Positions 42,904 to 51,583 of a stretch of 64,000 bases of DNA are shown here, in pieces; within the stretch, counting starts at the first letter, position 1, and the number at the start of each line of letters is the position of its first letter. A program made the position numbers and the translations under genes. This DNA comes from Streptomyces kanamyceticus (lineage in GTDB: Bacteria > Actinomycetota > Actinomycetes > Streptomycetales > Streptomycetaceae). The notes beneath the pieces were generated by a model. The model saw only the letters and a program-made list of their open reading frames with translations. It did no database searches and had not been told where the DNA came from. The stretch covers positions 4,588,001 through 4,652,000 of the forward strand of contig NZ_CP023699.1 in NCBI RefSeq assembly GCF_008704495.1, given 5' to 3'.

Positions 42904-43842
42904 ATGCACCGAGAGAACACCACCGAGGCCAGCCCCGTCCCCACCCCCGCCCCCCACATCGACGGATTCGCCTACCACCGCGTCGACGTCGACCCCGCCG
43001 ACGGCGGTGTCGCGCTCAACGCCGCCGTCGGCGGCCCCCGCACCGGCACCCCCGTCGTCCTGCTGCACGGCTTCCCCCAGACCCACCTGATGTGGCGCCA
43101 CGTGGCGGCCGAGCTCGCCGTCGACCACCCCGTCATCTGCCCCGACCTGCGCGGTTACGGCGCCAGCGACAAGCCGCCCGCCCTCTCCGACGCGACGTAC
43201 TCCAAGCGCACGATGGCCGCCGACGTCGTCGCGCTCGCCCGTGCGCTCGGCCACGAGCGGTTCGCGCTCGTCGGGCACGACCGCGGCGCGCTCGTCGCGA
43301 TCAGGGCGGCCCTCGACCATCCGGCCGCGATCACGCACCTCGCCTCCCTCGACGTGCTGCCGACGCCCGACATGTGGGAGGTCATGCACGGCGCGTCCGC
43401 CGCGGTCGGCTTCCACCTGTATCTGATGGCGCAGCCGCCCGGCCTGCCGGAGCGGATGATCGAGGCGTCGGCGGACGCGTTCTTCGGCCACTTCCTCGAC
43501 ATCTGGACGCGCGATCCCGCGGCCGTCCCCGACGACGTCAGGGCCGCCTACCTCAAGGCGTCGCGCGAGGCCGTGCCCTCGATCGTCGCCGACTACCGCG
43601 CGTCGGCGACCGTCGACCTCGAACACGACACCGCCGACCGCCGCGCGGGCCGCACTCTCGCCATGCCGGTCACGGTGCTCCAGCAGGACTGGGGCGCCGC
43701 GCTCGGTTTCGACGCCGCCGCGCGCTGGCGGGCCTGGGCGCCCCGCCTGACGCACCGCACCGTGTCGTGCGGCCACTTCATGGCGGAGGAGGACCCGGCC
43801 GGGGTCACGGAGGCACTGCGCGCGCTGCTGGCGACCGACTGA
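42904..43842 (+). CDS. Alpha/beta hydrolase, haloacetate dehalogenase-like
   Basis: The 312-residue protein has the alpha/beta hydrolase pattern with oxyanion motif LLHGFPQTHLMW and DLRGYGASDKP. A nucleophile elbow, VGHDRGALVA, carries Asp in place of Ser. A second Asp lies in ASLDVLPTP and the catalytic His in SCGHFMAEEDP. These are the features of haloacetate/fluoroacetate dehalogenases, which release halide from 2-haloacids. From memory, fluoroacetate dehalogenase has a His-Trp pair in its halide pocket; here the matching segment reads FHLYLMAQPPG, with Leu for Trp, while the DYRA tyrosine is kept. It may therefore prefer larger halides, or act as an epoxide hydrolase. Confidence 0.82.
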   Translation: MHRENTTEASPVPTPAPHIDGFAYHRVDVDPADGGVALNAAVGGPRTGTPVVLLHGFPQTHLMWRHVAAELAVDHPVICPDLRGYGASDKPPALSDATYSKRTMAADVVALARALGHERFALVGHDRGALVAIRAALDHPAAITHLASLDVLPTPDMWEVMHGASAAVGFHLYLMAQPPGLPERMIEASADAFFGHFLDIWTRDPAAVPDDVRAAYLKASREAVPSIVADYRASATVDLEHDTADRRAGRTLAMPVTVLQQDWGAALGFDAAARWRAWAPRLTHRTVSCGHFMAEEDPAGVTEALRALLATD

Positions 43843-45294
43843 TCACCCGGCCGCCACCTCCGCCACCTCCGCCAGCACCTCCAGCGCCTCCCCGAGCGCC
43901 TCCATCGGCGGGGAGGCGAGACCGATCCGTACGGCGTCCGGGGCGAGATGCCCGCCCGCCGCGAACGCCGCGCCGGGCGTGACGGCGACACCACGCGCGG
44001 CCGCCGCCGCGACGAACGGCTCGGCCCGCCACCGCGACGGCAGGTCCCACCAGCAGTAGTACGCACCGGGATCGGTACGGACCCGGCCGCCCGCGCGGAC
44101 CCGGCCCGCCGCGTCGACCCCGAGCCGCTCCCGCAGGATCCGCTGGCGCGCGGCCGCGTCGGCACGCTTGGCTTCGGTGACCGCCGCGACGGTCCCGTCG
44201 CGGACCCACCGCACGGCCGCCTCCAGGTTGAAGGCCGGTGCCGTCCAGGCCCCGGACCGCAGACCGTCCGTGAGAACGTCGACGAGCTCCGCGGGCGCGG
44301 CCAGCATGCCGACGGTGAGGCCCGGGGCGAGCCGCTTGGAGAGGCTGTCGACGAGCACGGTCCGCTCGGGCGCGTACGCGGCGAGCGGCGCGAGCGGCGC
44401 GGGCACACCAGCCGCACCCGGCCCATCAGCCGCACCCGGCCCATCAGCAGTACCCGGCCCATCGGGCACGAGGAACCCCCACGTGGCGTCCTCGACGGCG
44501 ACGATCCCGTACTCCCGTATAACGGCGGCCAGTTGGGCCCTGCGCCCCTCCCTCGCGGTCACGGACAGCGGATTCTGCAGGGTCGGCTGTACGTAGACGG
44601 CGCTGAGCGGAGCGCTCCGGTGGGCCTCGGCGAGCGCCTCGGGGACCATGCCCTGTTCGTCCACGGCGACCGGCACGAGCCGTACGCCGATCCGCTCGGC
44701 GATGGACTTCACCAGCGGATACGTCAGTTCCTCGACACCGGCGCGGCCGCCGGGACCGCAGAGCGAGGAGAGCGCGGCGGCGATGGCCTGGCGGCCGTTG
44801 CCCGCGAAGAGCAGCCGCTCGGGCTCCGGCCGCCACCCGGCGCGGGCGAGCACGTCGGCCGCGGCCTCGCGCGCCCGAGGGGTACCGGCGGGCGCGGCGG
44901 TCCGGGTGGCGTCGAGCAGTACGTCGGGCCTGAGGAGCGGGGCGAGTCCCTTGCTCATCAGCTCCGACTGCCCTGGTGTCACTGGGTAGTTGAGTTCGAG
45001 GTTCACAGTGCCGGGGTCGGGCGGCCCGGACGCGGCGGCCGCCGCGCGCTCGGTGAGGGCGGCGCCCCCGGCGTGCGGAGCGGTGGCCCGTACGAACGTG
45101 CCGCGGCCCACCTCGCCGACGACGAGTCCGCGCCGCGTCAGCTCTCCGTACACGCGGATGGCGGTGGAGTTGGCGATGCCCCGCGCCCGCGCGAAGGCCC
45201 GCTGCGTGGGCAGCCGCTCGCCCGGCCGCAGCGCCCCGCTCCCGATCTCCGCCGCCACCTCGTCCGCGACCCGCCGGAACTCGTCCCGCCGCAC
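43843..45294 (-). CDS. MocR-type regulator (GntR DNA-binding plus aminotransferase)
   Basis: Residues 1-72 form a GntR winged helix (GERLPTQRAFARARGIANST). A class I aminotransferase fold follows, with the PLP lysine at Lys320 (VDSLSKRLAPGL) and QPTLQNPLSVT in the cofactor pocket. Length 483 is normal. A 19-residue DGPGTADGPGAADGPG-type repeat (about residues 278-296) lies in a loop before the lysine. MocR proteins sense PLP or amino compounds and usually act on a divergent gene; here that is the alpha/beta hydrolase at 45385, with two direct repeats between them. Confidence 0.9.
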   Translation of the reverse strand: MRRDEFRRVADEVAAEIGSGALRPGERLPTQRAFARARGIANSTAIRVYGELTRRGLVVGEVGRGTFVRATAPHAGGAALTERAAAAASGPPDPGTVNLELNYPVTPGQSELMSKGLAPLLRPDVLLDATRTAAPAGTPRAREAAADVLARAGWRPEPERLLFAGNGRQAIAAALSSLCGPGGRAGVEELTYPLVKSIAERIGVRLVPVAVDEQGMVPEALAEAHRSAPLSAVYVQPTLQNPLSVTAREGRRAQLAAVIREYGIVAVEDATWGFLVPDGPGTADGPGAADGPGAAGVPAPLAPLAAYAPERTVLVDSLSKRLAPGLTVGMLAAPAELVDVLTDGLRSGAWTAPAFNLEAAVRWVRDGTVAAVTEAKRADAAARQRILRERLGVDAAGRVRAGGRVRTDPGAYYCWWDLPSRWRAEPFVAAAAARGVAVTPGAAFAAGGHLAPDAVRIGLASPPMEALGEALEVLAEVAEVAAG

Positions 45295-45324
45295 CCGCCA
45301 CCCCGTTTCCCCTGGTCAGCCCAC

Positions 45325-45356
45325 ATTGCACCGAGAGCAAAGATCCTATTGCACCG
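45325..45356. promoter_or_regulatory. Two ATTGCACCG direct repeats, likely MocR site
   Basis: ATTGCACCG occurs at 45325-45333 and 45348-45356, a 23-bp period, in the 90-bp gap between the MocR gene and the divergent hydrolase gene. Direct repeats at about two helical turns are the known binding pattern of MocR regulators such as PdxR and GabR. Confidence 0.7.
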
Positions 45357-45384
45357 CCAACTCCGCCCGGCCTAGCCTCCCTCC

Positions 45385-46275
45385 ATGGCAACCGCACACG
45401 TCAACGGCGTCACCATCGGCTACGACGACGACGGCCCGACCAAAACCCCCGCCACACCGGCACGGACACCGACACCGACGCCCACACCCGCACTCGCCCC
45501 CACCCCGGCCCCGGCCCCGACCCCCACCCTCGTCCTCATCCACGGCCACCCCTTCGACCGCTCCATGTGGACACCGCAGCGCCGCGCGTTCGCCGCCACG
45601 CACCGCGTCATCGCGCCCGACCTGCGCGGCTACGGCGAGTCGACGGTCGTCCCCGGCACCACCCCGCTCGGCACGTTCGCCGAGGACATCGCGGCGCTCC
45701 TCGACCACCTGGGCGTACGGGAGTTCGCACTCGGCGGGCTCTCCATGGGCGGCCAGATCGTCATGGAGTGCTACCGCAGGTTCCCCGACCGCGTCACCGG
45801 ACTGCTCCTCGCCGACACGTTCCCCGCGGCGGAGACGCCGGAGGGCAAGGCACACCGCAACGCCATGGCGGACCGGCTGCTCGCCGAGGGCATGCGGGGG
45901 TACGCGGACGAGGTCCTGGACAGGATGGCCGCCCCGTACAACCCCGAGGCCGCGGCCCACGTGCACCGCATGATGCTGGCCGCGCCACCCGAGGGAGCCG
46001 CGGCGGCGCTGCGCGGGCGGGCCGAACGCCCGGACTACCGCGACCTGTTGACCCGGGTCACGGTCCCCTCCCTCGTGGTCGTGGGCCGCGACGACACGTA
46101 CACGCCGGTCGCCGACGCGGAGGCCATGCACGCCGCGCTCCCCGACTCCGCGCTGCGGGTCGTCGAGTCGGCCGCGCACCTGCCGAACCTGGAGCGTCCC
46201 GCCGAGTTCGACGCGGCGGTCGGCGGGTGGCTCGACCGGGTCGCGTCGGCTTCGGGGGTATCGGCCAGAAACTAG
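45385..46275 (+). CDS. Alpha/beta hydrolase
   Basis: The 296-residue protein has an oxyanion-hole motif (LIHGHPFDRSMW), DLRGYGES, a serine nucleophile elbow (GGLSMGGQIVM), the acid in VVGRDDTYTP and a catalytic His in SAAHLPNLERP. This is the esterase/aminoacrylate-hydrolase-like group. Residues about 22-48, between the first strands, are a TPTPTPAPAPTPT insertion not usual in the family. It is divergent from the MocR regulator and probably its target. Substrate unknown. Confidence 0.85.
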   Translation: MATAHVNGVTIGYDDDGPTKTPATPARTPTPTPTPALAPTPAPAPTPTLVLIHGHPFDRSMWTPQRRAFAATHRVIAPDLRGYGESTVVPGTTPLGTFAEDIAALLDHLGVREFALGGLSMGGQIVMECYRRFPDRVTGLLLADTFPAAETPEGKAHRNAMADRLLAEGMRGYADEVLDRMAAPYNPEAAAHVHRMMLAAPPEGAAAALRGRAERPDYRDLLTRVTVPSLVVVGRDDTYTPVADAEAMHAALPDSALRVVESAAHLPNLERPAEFDAAVGGWLDRVASASGVSARN

Positions 46276-46368
46276 CTGATCGATTCCACGGGGTTTGGTG
46301 GTCGTAGGCGGCCGGGGCCGACACGACCGGTCGGTGGGCGCGGTCGCGCCTGGTTCACCGGGGCCGCA

Positions 46369-46872
46369 TCACCGCCCGGTCGAGCCGTCGATCTGCTCGC
46401 GCAGGATGTCCGCGTGACCGGCGTGCCGGGCAGTCTCCTCGATCATGTGGACCAGCACCCAGCGCATCGACGGCGGCGGGGTCTCGCGCAGCGAGCGGGC
46501 GCCTGGGCGGTCCAAGTCGGTGCAGGCGAGGGCAACCTCGTTGGCCCGGGCGACCGCCTCGCGATAGGCGTCCGCCAAGCCCGAAGCGGTGTCGTCGGCG
46601 GACACCACGGCCTCGTCCTCCCAGGTCTCGCGGTCGGCCCCCGCGTAGGCCCAGACGAACCAGTTGAGCTCGACGGCCGTCAGGTGCTTGAGCAGTTGGA
46701 GCAGGCTGGTCCCGGAAGGGACACCGGCCGTGCGGACCGCCGGCTCCGGGACACCGGCCGCCTTCGCGAGGACGGACTCGCGCAGGTAGTCCAGGAAGGT
46801 CAACAACGTGGTCTTCTCGTCGGCGTTCAGACCCGGGGGCCGAAGATCCGGGCGGGGCTCCATAGTCGTCAT
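46369..46872 (-). CDS. DinB-family protein (DUF664 type)
   Basis: The ATG at 46872 gives 167 residues forming the four-helix DinB fold. Metal-binding histidines are visible in LLKHLTAVELNW (first His) and VHMIEETARHAGHADILRE (last His pair). Such proteins are often thiol-dependent S-transferases using mycothiol in actinobacteria, or of unknown function. A second in-frame ATG lies three codons downstream. The SDR gene lies 31 bp upstream on the same strand. Confidence 0.88.
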   Translation of the reverse strand: MTTMEPRPDLRPPGLNADEKTTLLTFLDYLRESVLAKAAGVPEPAVRTAGVPSGTSLLQLLKHLTAVELNWFVWAYAGADRETWEDEAVVSADDTASGLADAYREAVARANEVALACTDLDRPGARSLRETPPPSMRWVLVHMIEETARHAGHADILREQIDGSTGR

Positions 46873-46903
46873 GCCGGAACCGTAGATGATCGGTTCAAGC
46901 CGT

Positions 46904-48484
46904 CTACCAGGTGGGCCGCGCCCCCACCCCGCCGTCCACGACGAGGTCGGTCCCGGTGATCCAGGACGCCGCGTCCGAGGCGAGGAACACGCAGGCGTCG
47001 CCGATGTCCTCGGGCCGCCCGAGCCTGCCGAGCGGCGCCGCGCGGCCCCACCGGGCCACGCCGTCCGGCCAGTCATCGGCGAGGCCGGGACGGTCGACGA
47101 GGCCGGGCGAGACGCTGTTGACGCGGATGCCGAGGGGCCCGTACTCCAGGGCGGCGGAGCGGGCGAACATGATGAGGGCGGCCTTGGACGCGCTGTAGTG
47201 CGCGTGGCCGGGGGCGGGGTGGGAGCCCTCGATCGACGCGATGTGCGTGATCGAACCGCCGCCGTCCTGGCGGGACATGAGCTCCGCGGCGGCCTGCGTG
47301 CAGCTGAACGCACTCGTCGTGTTCGCCTCCGCCAGCGCGCGCCAATCGGCGGCGGTCATGCCGGGAAGCGCCTGCACCGGCTGGATCCCGGCACAGTTCA
47401 CCACCGCGTCAAGCCGCCCCCGCCACGCCCAGGCCACCCGCACAAGCCGCCAACACTCGGCCTCGCCCCCACCATCGACCCCACCCCGCCCGACGGCAAC
47501 ACCACTCCCCACCACCCCAACCAACTCACGATCCGCACCCACAGAATCCGCGCCCACGGCGCCAGCCCTCTCACCGCCCGCACCCTCTCCCCCCGCGAAT
47601 TCCGCCCGCCCGACGACAACACCACTCCCCACCGCTCCAACCGGCTCACGATCCGCACCCACAGAATCCGCACCCACGGCGCCAGCCCTCTCACCGCCCG
47701 CACCCTCTCCCCCCGCGAATTCCGCCCGCCCGACGACAAGACCACTCCCCACCGCTCCAACCGGCTCACGATCCGCACCCACAGAATCCGCGCCCACGGC
47801 GCCAGCCCTCTCACCGCCCGCACCCTCTCCCCCCGCGAATTCCGCCCGCCCGACGACAACGCCACTCCCCACCGCTCCAACCGGCTCACGATCCGCACCC
47901 ACAGAATCCGCGCCCACGGCGCCAGCCCTCTCACCGCCCGCACCCTCTCCCCCCACGAATTCCGCCCGCCCGACGACAACACCACTCCCCACCGCTCCGC
48001 CCCGCTCACCATCAGGCGCCCCCTCCGCCTCCACCGCCCCCACGACGGCTCCACCCCCACCCCTCAAGCCACCCGTGCCTGCCTCACCACGTTCGCCATT
48101 CGCACCCGCCGAATCCGCCCCTACGGCGGCTCCGCCCTCGCGCTCCAAGCCACCCGCATCTCCCACACCACACCCACCAGCCGCACCCCCCGGCCCCTCC
48201 AGCCCCGCCCCCTCGTACCCCGAGCCACCCCCACCAGCCGCGCCCCCCGCCCCCGTCAGATCCGCCCGCACGGCGATGGCCGCGCCGCCCGCCGCTCGGA
48301 TCCGTTCCACCACGTTCTCCGCGGCCGCCGCACCACCGCGGTAGTGCACCACCACCGCCGCGCCCGCCTGCGCGAACCGGCGGGCGATCCCCGCGCCGAT
48401 GGTGCCGCTCGCCCCGGTCACCAGGACGACCCGGCCCGTCAGTCGGGGCAATGACGCATCGAGGCCCCACGTCGGCTCACTCAC
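46904..48484 (-). CDS. SDR-family oxidoreductase with huge repeat insertion
   Basis: The GTG at 48484 has GGAG seven bases upstream (ATG 48487 is alternative) and gives 526 residues, about twice the family length of about 250. The N-part has the cofactor motif VTGASGTIGAGIARRF. The C-part has VVNCAGIQPVQALPG, active-site Tyr/Lys in HYSASKAALIMF and the C-terminal VDGGVGA. Between strand 3 (IAVRADLTG) and VVNCAG lies a Gly/Ala/Glu-rich insertion of about 220 residues, mostly 40-residue repeats. All catalytic motifs survive, so the protein may fold with a looped-out insertion. Substrate unknown. Confidence 0.88.
   Translation of the reverse strand: MSEPTWGLDASLPRLTGRVVLVTGASGTIGAGIARRFAQAGAAVVVHYRGGAAAAENVVERIRAAGGAAIAVRADLTGAGGAAGGGGSGYEGAGLEGPGGAAGGCGVGDAGGLEREGGAAVGADSAGANGERGEAGTGGLRGGGGAVVGAVEAEGAPDGERGGAVGSGVVVGRAEFVGGEGAGGERAGAVGADSVGADREPVGAVGSGVVVGRAEFAGGEGAGGERAGAVGADSVGADREPVGAVGSGLVVGRAEFAGGEGAGGERAGAVGADSVGADREPVGAVGSGVVVGRAEFAGGEGAGGERAGAVGADSVGADRELVGVVGSGVAVGRGGVDGGGEAECWRLVRVAWAWRGRLDAVVNCAGIQPVQALPGMTAADWRALAEANTTSAFSCTQAAAELMSRQDGGGSITHIASIEGSHPAPGHAHYSASKAALIMFARSAALEYGPLGIRVNSVSPGLVDRPGLADDWPDGVARWGRAAPLGRLGRPEDIGDACVFLASDAASWITGTDLVVDGGVGARPTW
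47486..48000 (-). repeat. 120-bp in-frame tandem repeat, about 4.3 copies
   Basis: Units of exactly 120 bp (40 codons), boundaries near 47581, 47701, 47821 and 47941, differ by one to three bases. Each carries a GCGAATTCC-type site and codes for VVGRAEFAGGEGAGGERAG followed by VGADSVGADREPVGAVGSG. A partial, more diverged copy starts near 47486. Confidence 0.93.
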
Positions 48485-49112
48485 CATCGGCTCCATCGGC
48501 TCCATCTGCTCCATCAGTTCCATCGGCTCCATCAGTTCCATCGGCTCCGGGCATCCGCAGCCGTCCGTCCGCACGGCACAGGGCCCCGATGAGGTCCGCC
48601 CGCCCCGGGTGGCGCGCGGTCAGCTCCGCGGGGTCGCCGCCCTCGTAGTCCTGGGGCAGGAAACCGGGTGCCATCGTCGTGCCGAAGAGCGCCCACCCGT
48701 GGCGTCCGCCCGCCGCGACCCGCGCGCCCATCCACGTCCCCGCGGGGACCACGAACTGCACCTGTCCCCCCGCGCCGAGCAGCGCGACCCGGTCCGTCCC
48801 GTCGGGCGCGAGCAGGAGCATTTCCAGCGCGTCGCCGTCGTAGAAGTGCCAGACCTCGTCGGTCGGCAGCCGGTGCAGCGCCGAGAAGTCGCCGGGGTCC
48901 CTGGTCAGCAGCGCGATGATCGCCGTCCCGGCCGGGCGCCCCTCGGCGTCGGGCGGCCCGGCCCAGATCTGGCGGAAGAGCCCGCCCTCCACGGGCAGGG
49001 GCCGCAGCCCATGCCGCGCGATCACGTCCTCAACTGCCTCCGACTCCGGCGGACCCGACCGCTCAGGCGGACGCGACTGCTCAGGCGGTTCGGAGGGCGT
49101 GGTTTCGACCAT
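48477..49112 (-). CDS. Cupin, DUF985 family
   Basis: The 211-residue protein starts MVETTPSEPPEQ. Cupin motifs are LHRLPTDEVWHFYDGDALEM and VPAGTWMGARV, and the DUF985 ending GTTMAPGFLPQDYEGG is clear. The cupin fold usually binds metal and an acidic or sugar ligand; the activity of this family is unsettled. The C-terminus is a repeat (GADGTDGADGADG), and the coding repeats continue into the start of the overlapping SDR gene. Stop and next start overlap by 8 bp. Confidence 0.88.
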   Translation of the reverse strand: MVETTPSEPPEQSRPPERSGPPESEAVEDVIARHGLRPLPVEGGLFRQIWAGPPDAEGRPAGTAIIALLTRDPGDFSALHRLPTDEVWHFYDGDALEMLLLAPDGTDRVALLGAGGQVQFVVPAGTWMGARVAAGGRHGWALFGTTMAPGFLPQDYEGGDPAELTARHPGRADLIGALCRADGRLRMPGADGTDGADGTDGADGADGADGE

Positions 49113-49169
49113 GTTCGATCGCTCCCCGCCCCAAGACCGTCATAACCGCCCCCGTCACCACTCCTGTCC

Positions 49170-49196
49170 ATGAAGGGGTCGTTTCCACCCCTTCAT
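49170..49196 (+). promoter_or_regulatory. Hairpin in the leader of the cell-wall hydrolase gene
   Basis: ATGAAGGGGT pairs perfectly with ACCCCTTCAT (10 bp, 7-base loop) 35 bp before the GTG start. It may be an operator or a leader stem-loop. No ydaO-type riboswitch features are visible. Confidence 0.5.
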
Positions 49197-49230
49197 CCGT
49201 TCTTCCGGTTTCGAACCCATGGAGGGTGAT

Positions 49231-50577
49231 GTGAGTACTCCGGTCTTCGAGGACATATCCGCCGCGCGCGACTGCCCCTGCCCGGGCTGCGCGCACGAGC
49301 GGCTCGAACTCCGCACGGCGGGCGCTTCCCGGGCCAGTACGCGCGCCGCGGCCGTCGTGGCGCTCGGCGCGGTCCTGACCGGGACGGGCGCGGGCGCCGC
49401 GCACGCCCTGGAGCTGCCCGCCTTCGCCACGCAGGACACGACCCCGCCGGGGCAGGGCGCACCGGGCCCGCTCTTCGGCCAGCCCGCGACCACGGCCACA
49501 GCCACGGCCACGACCGCAGCCACCGCCACACGCACCGCGTCCGCACCCATGCGCCTGACCCGGAGCCAGATCATGGCGCGCGCCCAGACCTGGGTGGACG
49601 CCCGCGTCTCGTACAGCATGGGCGCGTACTACCAGGGCTACCGCAAGGACTGCTCGGGCTATGTGTCCATGGCCTGGGGCCTCGGCAGCAACCAGTGGAC
49701 GGGCAGCCTCGCCGCGTACGCCGTACGGATCGGCAAGAGCCAGCTCAAGCCCGGCGACATGCTGCTCTTCCACAACCCGTCGAACCCGAGCGCCGGTTCA
49801 CACGTGACGATCTTCGGCGGCTGGACGGACTCGTCGAAGACCCGGTACGTGGCGTACGAGCAGACGCGACCGCACACGCTGAAGCGGACCACGCCGTACG
49901 CGTACTGGAAGCACTCCGGCGGCTACGTGCCCTACCGCTACAAGTACGTCGTGGAAGGCGGCGGTTCGAACGGAGGTACAGGCGGCGGCTCGTCCGGCAC
50001 CGCCTTCCCCGGCGCGTCCTCCTTCCGCCCCGGAGCCGTCAACAGCCACGTCACCGAACTCGGCAAGATGCTGACCAAGCGGGGCGGCGGCAAGTTCTAC
50101 CGGGAGGGTCCGGGCCCCCGCTGGACGGACGCGGACCGCAGGGCGACACGTGCGTTCCAGGAGGCGCAGGGGTGGCGGGGCGCCGAGGCGGACGGCATCC
50201 CGGGGCCCGCGACCTGGCGCTACCTGGTGCAGGGCAAGGGGAAGAACATCGGCGGGGGATCCGGGGGATCCGGGGGATCCGGGGGATCCGGGAGCGGCAC
50301 CGGCGGTTCCGGCGGCTCGGGTGGCAGCGGAAGCTCCGCCACCGCCTTCCCCGGCAAGCAGCACTTCCGGCCGGGACAGTCCAACGCCCACATCACCAAG
50401 CTGGGCAGGCAACTGGTGAAGAAGGGCTACGGCAAGCACTACACGCAGGGTCCGGGCCCGCGCTGGTCCGAGTCCGACCGGCGCAACGTGGAGGCGTTCC
50501 AGCGGGCGCAGGGCTGGCGGGGCGCGGCCGCGGACGGCTACCCGGGCCCCGAGACGTGGCGCAGACTCTTCCGCTGA
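49231..50577 (+). CDS. Secreted NlpC/P60-like hydrolase with two PG-binding-like domains
   Basis: The GTG at 49231 follows GGAGG by five bases. The 448-residue protein has an N-terminal CPCPGC cluster and a hydrophobic segment (about residues 40-60), then an NlpC/P60-like domain with nucleophile Cys (KDCSGYVSMAWGL) and His (SHVTIFGGW). Two copies of an 80-residue peptidoglycan-binding-like module (FRPG...GPGPRW...FQ.AQGWRG) follow, joined by a GGSGGSGGSG linker. It probably cleaves peptidoglycan peptide bridges outside the cell. The cysteine cluster before the membrane segment is unusual for an exported enzyme. Confidence 0.85.
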   Translation: MSTPVFEDISAARDCPCPGCAHERLELRTAGASRASTRAAAVVALGAVLTGTGAGAAHALELPAFATQDTTPPGQGAPGPLFGQPATTATATATTAATATRTASAPMRLTRSQIMARAQTWVDARVSYSMGAYYQGYRKDCSGYVSMAWGLGSNQWTGSLAAYAVRIGKSQLKPGDMLLFHNPSNPSAGSHVTIFGGWTDSSKTRYVAYEQTRPHTLKRTTPYAYWKHSGGYVPYRYKYVVEGGGSNGGTGGGSSGTAFPGASSFRPGAVNSHVTELGKMLTKRGGGKFYREGPGPRWTDADRRATRAFQEAQGWRGAEADGIPGPATWRYLVQGKGKNIGGGSGGSGGSGGSGSGTGGSGGSGGSGSSATAFPGKQHFRPGQSNAHITKLGRQLVKKGYGKHYTQGPGPRWSESDRRNVEAFQRAQGWRGAAADGYPGPETWRRLFR

Positions 50578-50638
50578 TCCGGCTGATCTCGCTGATCCGG
50601 CTGATCCCGCTGATCCCGCTGATCCCGTTCATCCGGCC
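50574..50638. repeat. 9-bp tandem repeat between convergent genes
   Basis: Seven units of CTGATCCGG/CTGATCCCG follow the hydrolase stop codon and reach into the 3' end of the convergent sigma factor gene. No terminator hairpin is visible here. Confidence 0.8.
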
Positions 50639-51498
50639 GTGCCGGACCCGGCGGTGCGACGGACGACGCCCGCGGCCACCCGGCCGCCGGGCGCCGCCCG
50701 CACCCCCTCCCCCCGCACCCGCTGCGGCAGCCCCGCGTTGACGTCCCGCAGCTGCCGCCCGCCCTCGCGACACGCGGCGCACCGATGCAGATGCGAGGAG
50801 ACGGCCGCCGTGTGGCGCCGCACGGAGCGCCCCCGCAGAGATGCCACGACGCGGTCCATGACATCGGCGCATTCCGCGTCGGCGGGGCTCACATGGCGTC
50901 GCAGATATCCGGCCCGCAACGCCTCTTTGGCCCGGTAGACGAGCGAGGAAGCGGCCGAAGAGGCGATGCCGAGCCGCTCACCGATCTGCCCCGCGCCCTT
51001 TTCCTCAAGGACGAGGAGCCGTACGGCGATTCGGCGTTGCTCGGAAAGCCCGAGAAACGCCTCCCGCGCGCACGCCACGTCGAAGTAAGCGGTGACCCGA
51101 CAACCGTTCTCCGACGCCGGAAGATCGGGCAATTCGGCGACGGGGAGTTCCCTGTGCCGCCGTGCCGCTGTCCGGGCAGCAGCCCTCCGCACGGAAACCC
51201 GCAGATATCCGGGAACGTTGCCGACGGGACCGCGCCCGCCGCGCAACGCCTGGAAAAGCCCGAGCATCGCCTCGGAAACGGCGTCCTCGGCATCGGCCGC
51301 ACTTCCGCGCGTACAGCCGATGGCACACTGCCGCGCCATCGCCACATGCCGTTCCCACAGCACGTGGAATGCCCGCGGATCTCCGGCACGGACCTGCTCG
51401 CACAGCTCCGCGTCCTCGACGTAAGCGACGTCCTTGACGTACGCGAAGTCCTCGACGTAAGCGACACCTTCGGCCGCCCCGAAACTCTCGACGTGCAC
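50629..51498 (-). CDS. Sigma-70-like factor with C-terminal zinc-finger domain
   Basis: The GTG at 51498 gives 289 residues. An N-terminal repeat (AYVEDFAYVKDVAYVED) precedes region 2 (DAEDAVSEAMLGLFQALRG). Region 4 follows, with a helix-turn-helix (KGAGQIGERLGIASSAASSLVYRAKEAL). The C-terminal 90 residues hold SSHLHRCAACREGGRQLRDV, a zf-HC2-like anti-sigma zinc finger usually found in separate anti-sigma proteins. Such fused proteins are self-inhibited or redox-controlled ECF-like sigma factors. No separate anti-sigma gene is adjacent. The last 40 residues are Arg/Gly-rich. Confidence 0.8.
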   Translation of the reverse strand: MHVESFGAAEGVAYVEDFAYVKDVAYVEDAELCEQVRAGDPRAFHVLWERHVAMARQCAIGCTRGSAADAEDAVSEAMLGLFQALRGGRGPVGNVPGYLRVSVRRAAARTAARRHRELPVAELPDLPASENGCRVTAYFDVACAREAFLGLSEQRRIAVRLLVLEEKGAGQIGERLGIASSAASSLVYRAKEALRAGYLRRHVSPADAECADVMDRVVASLRGRSVRRHTAAVSSHLHRCAACREGGRQLRDVNAGLPQRVRGEGVRAAPGGRVAAGVVRRTAGSGTAG

Positions 51499-51583
51499 GA
51501 ACTGGCCTTTCGGTGGTGCGGAATGCGCTGAGATTCAGCGTTCCGCGCACCGTCAGTAAGGTTGCGCCACCAAAGTGGACACT

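Noticed and set aside
47486..48000. Separate gene on the plus strand through the 120-bp repeats
   Set aside because: The open frame follows only from repeat periodicity and high GC; the minus frame joins intact SDR motifs on both sides.
49113..49230. c-di-AMP (ydaO) riboswitch before the cell-wall hydrolase gene
   Set aside because: Streptomyces hydrolases of this type often have one, but the leader is too short and the conserved ydaO core bases are absent; only a simple hairpin is seen.
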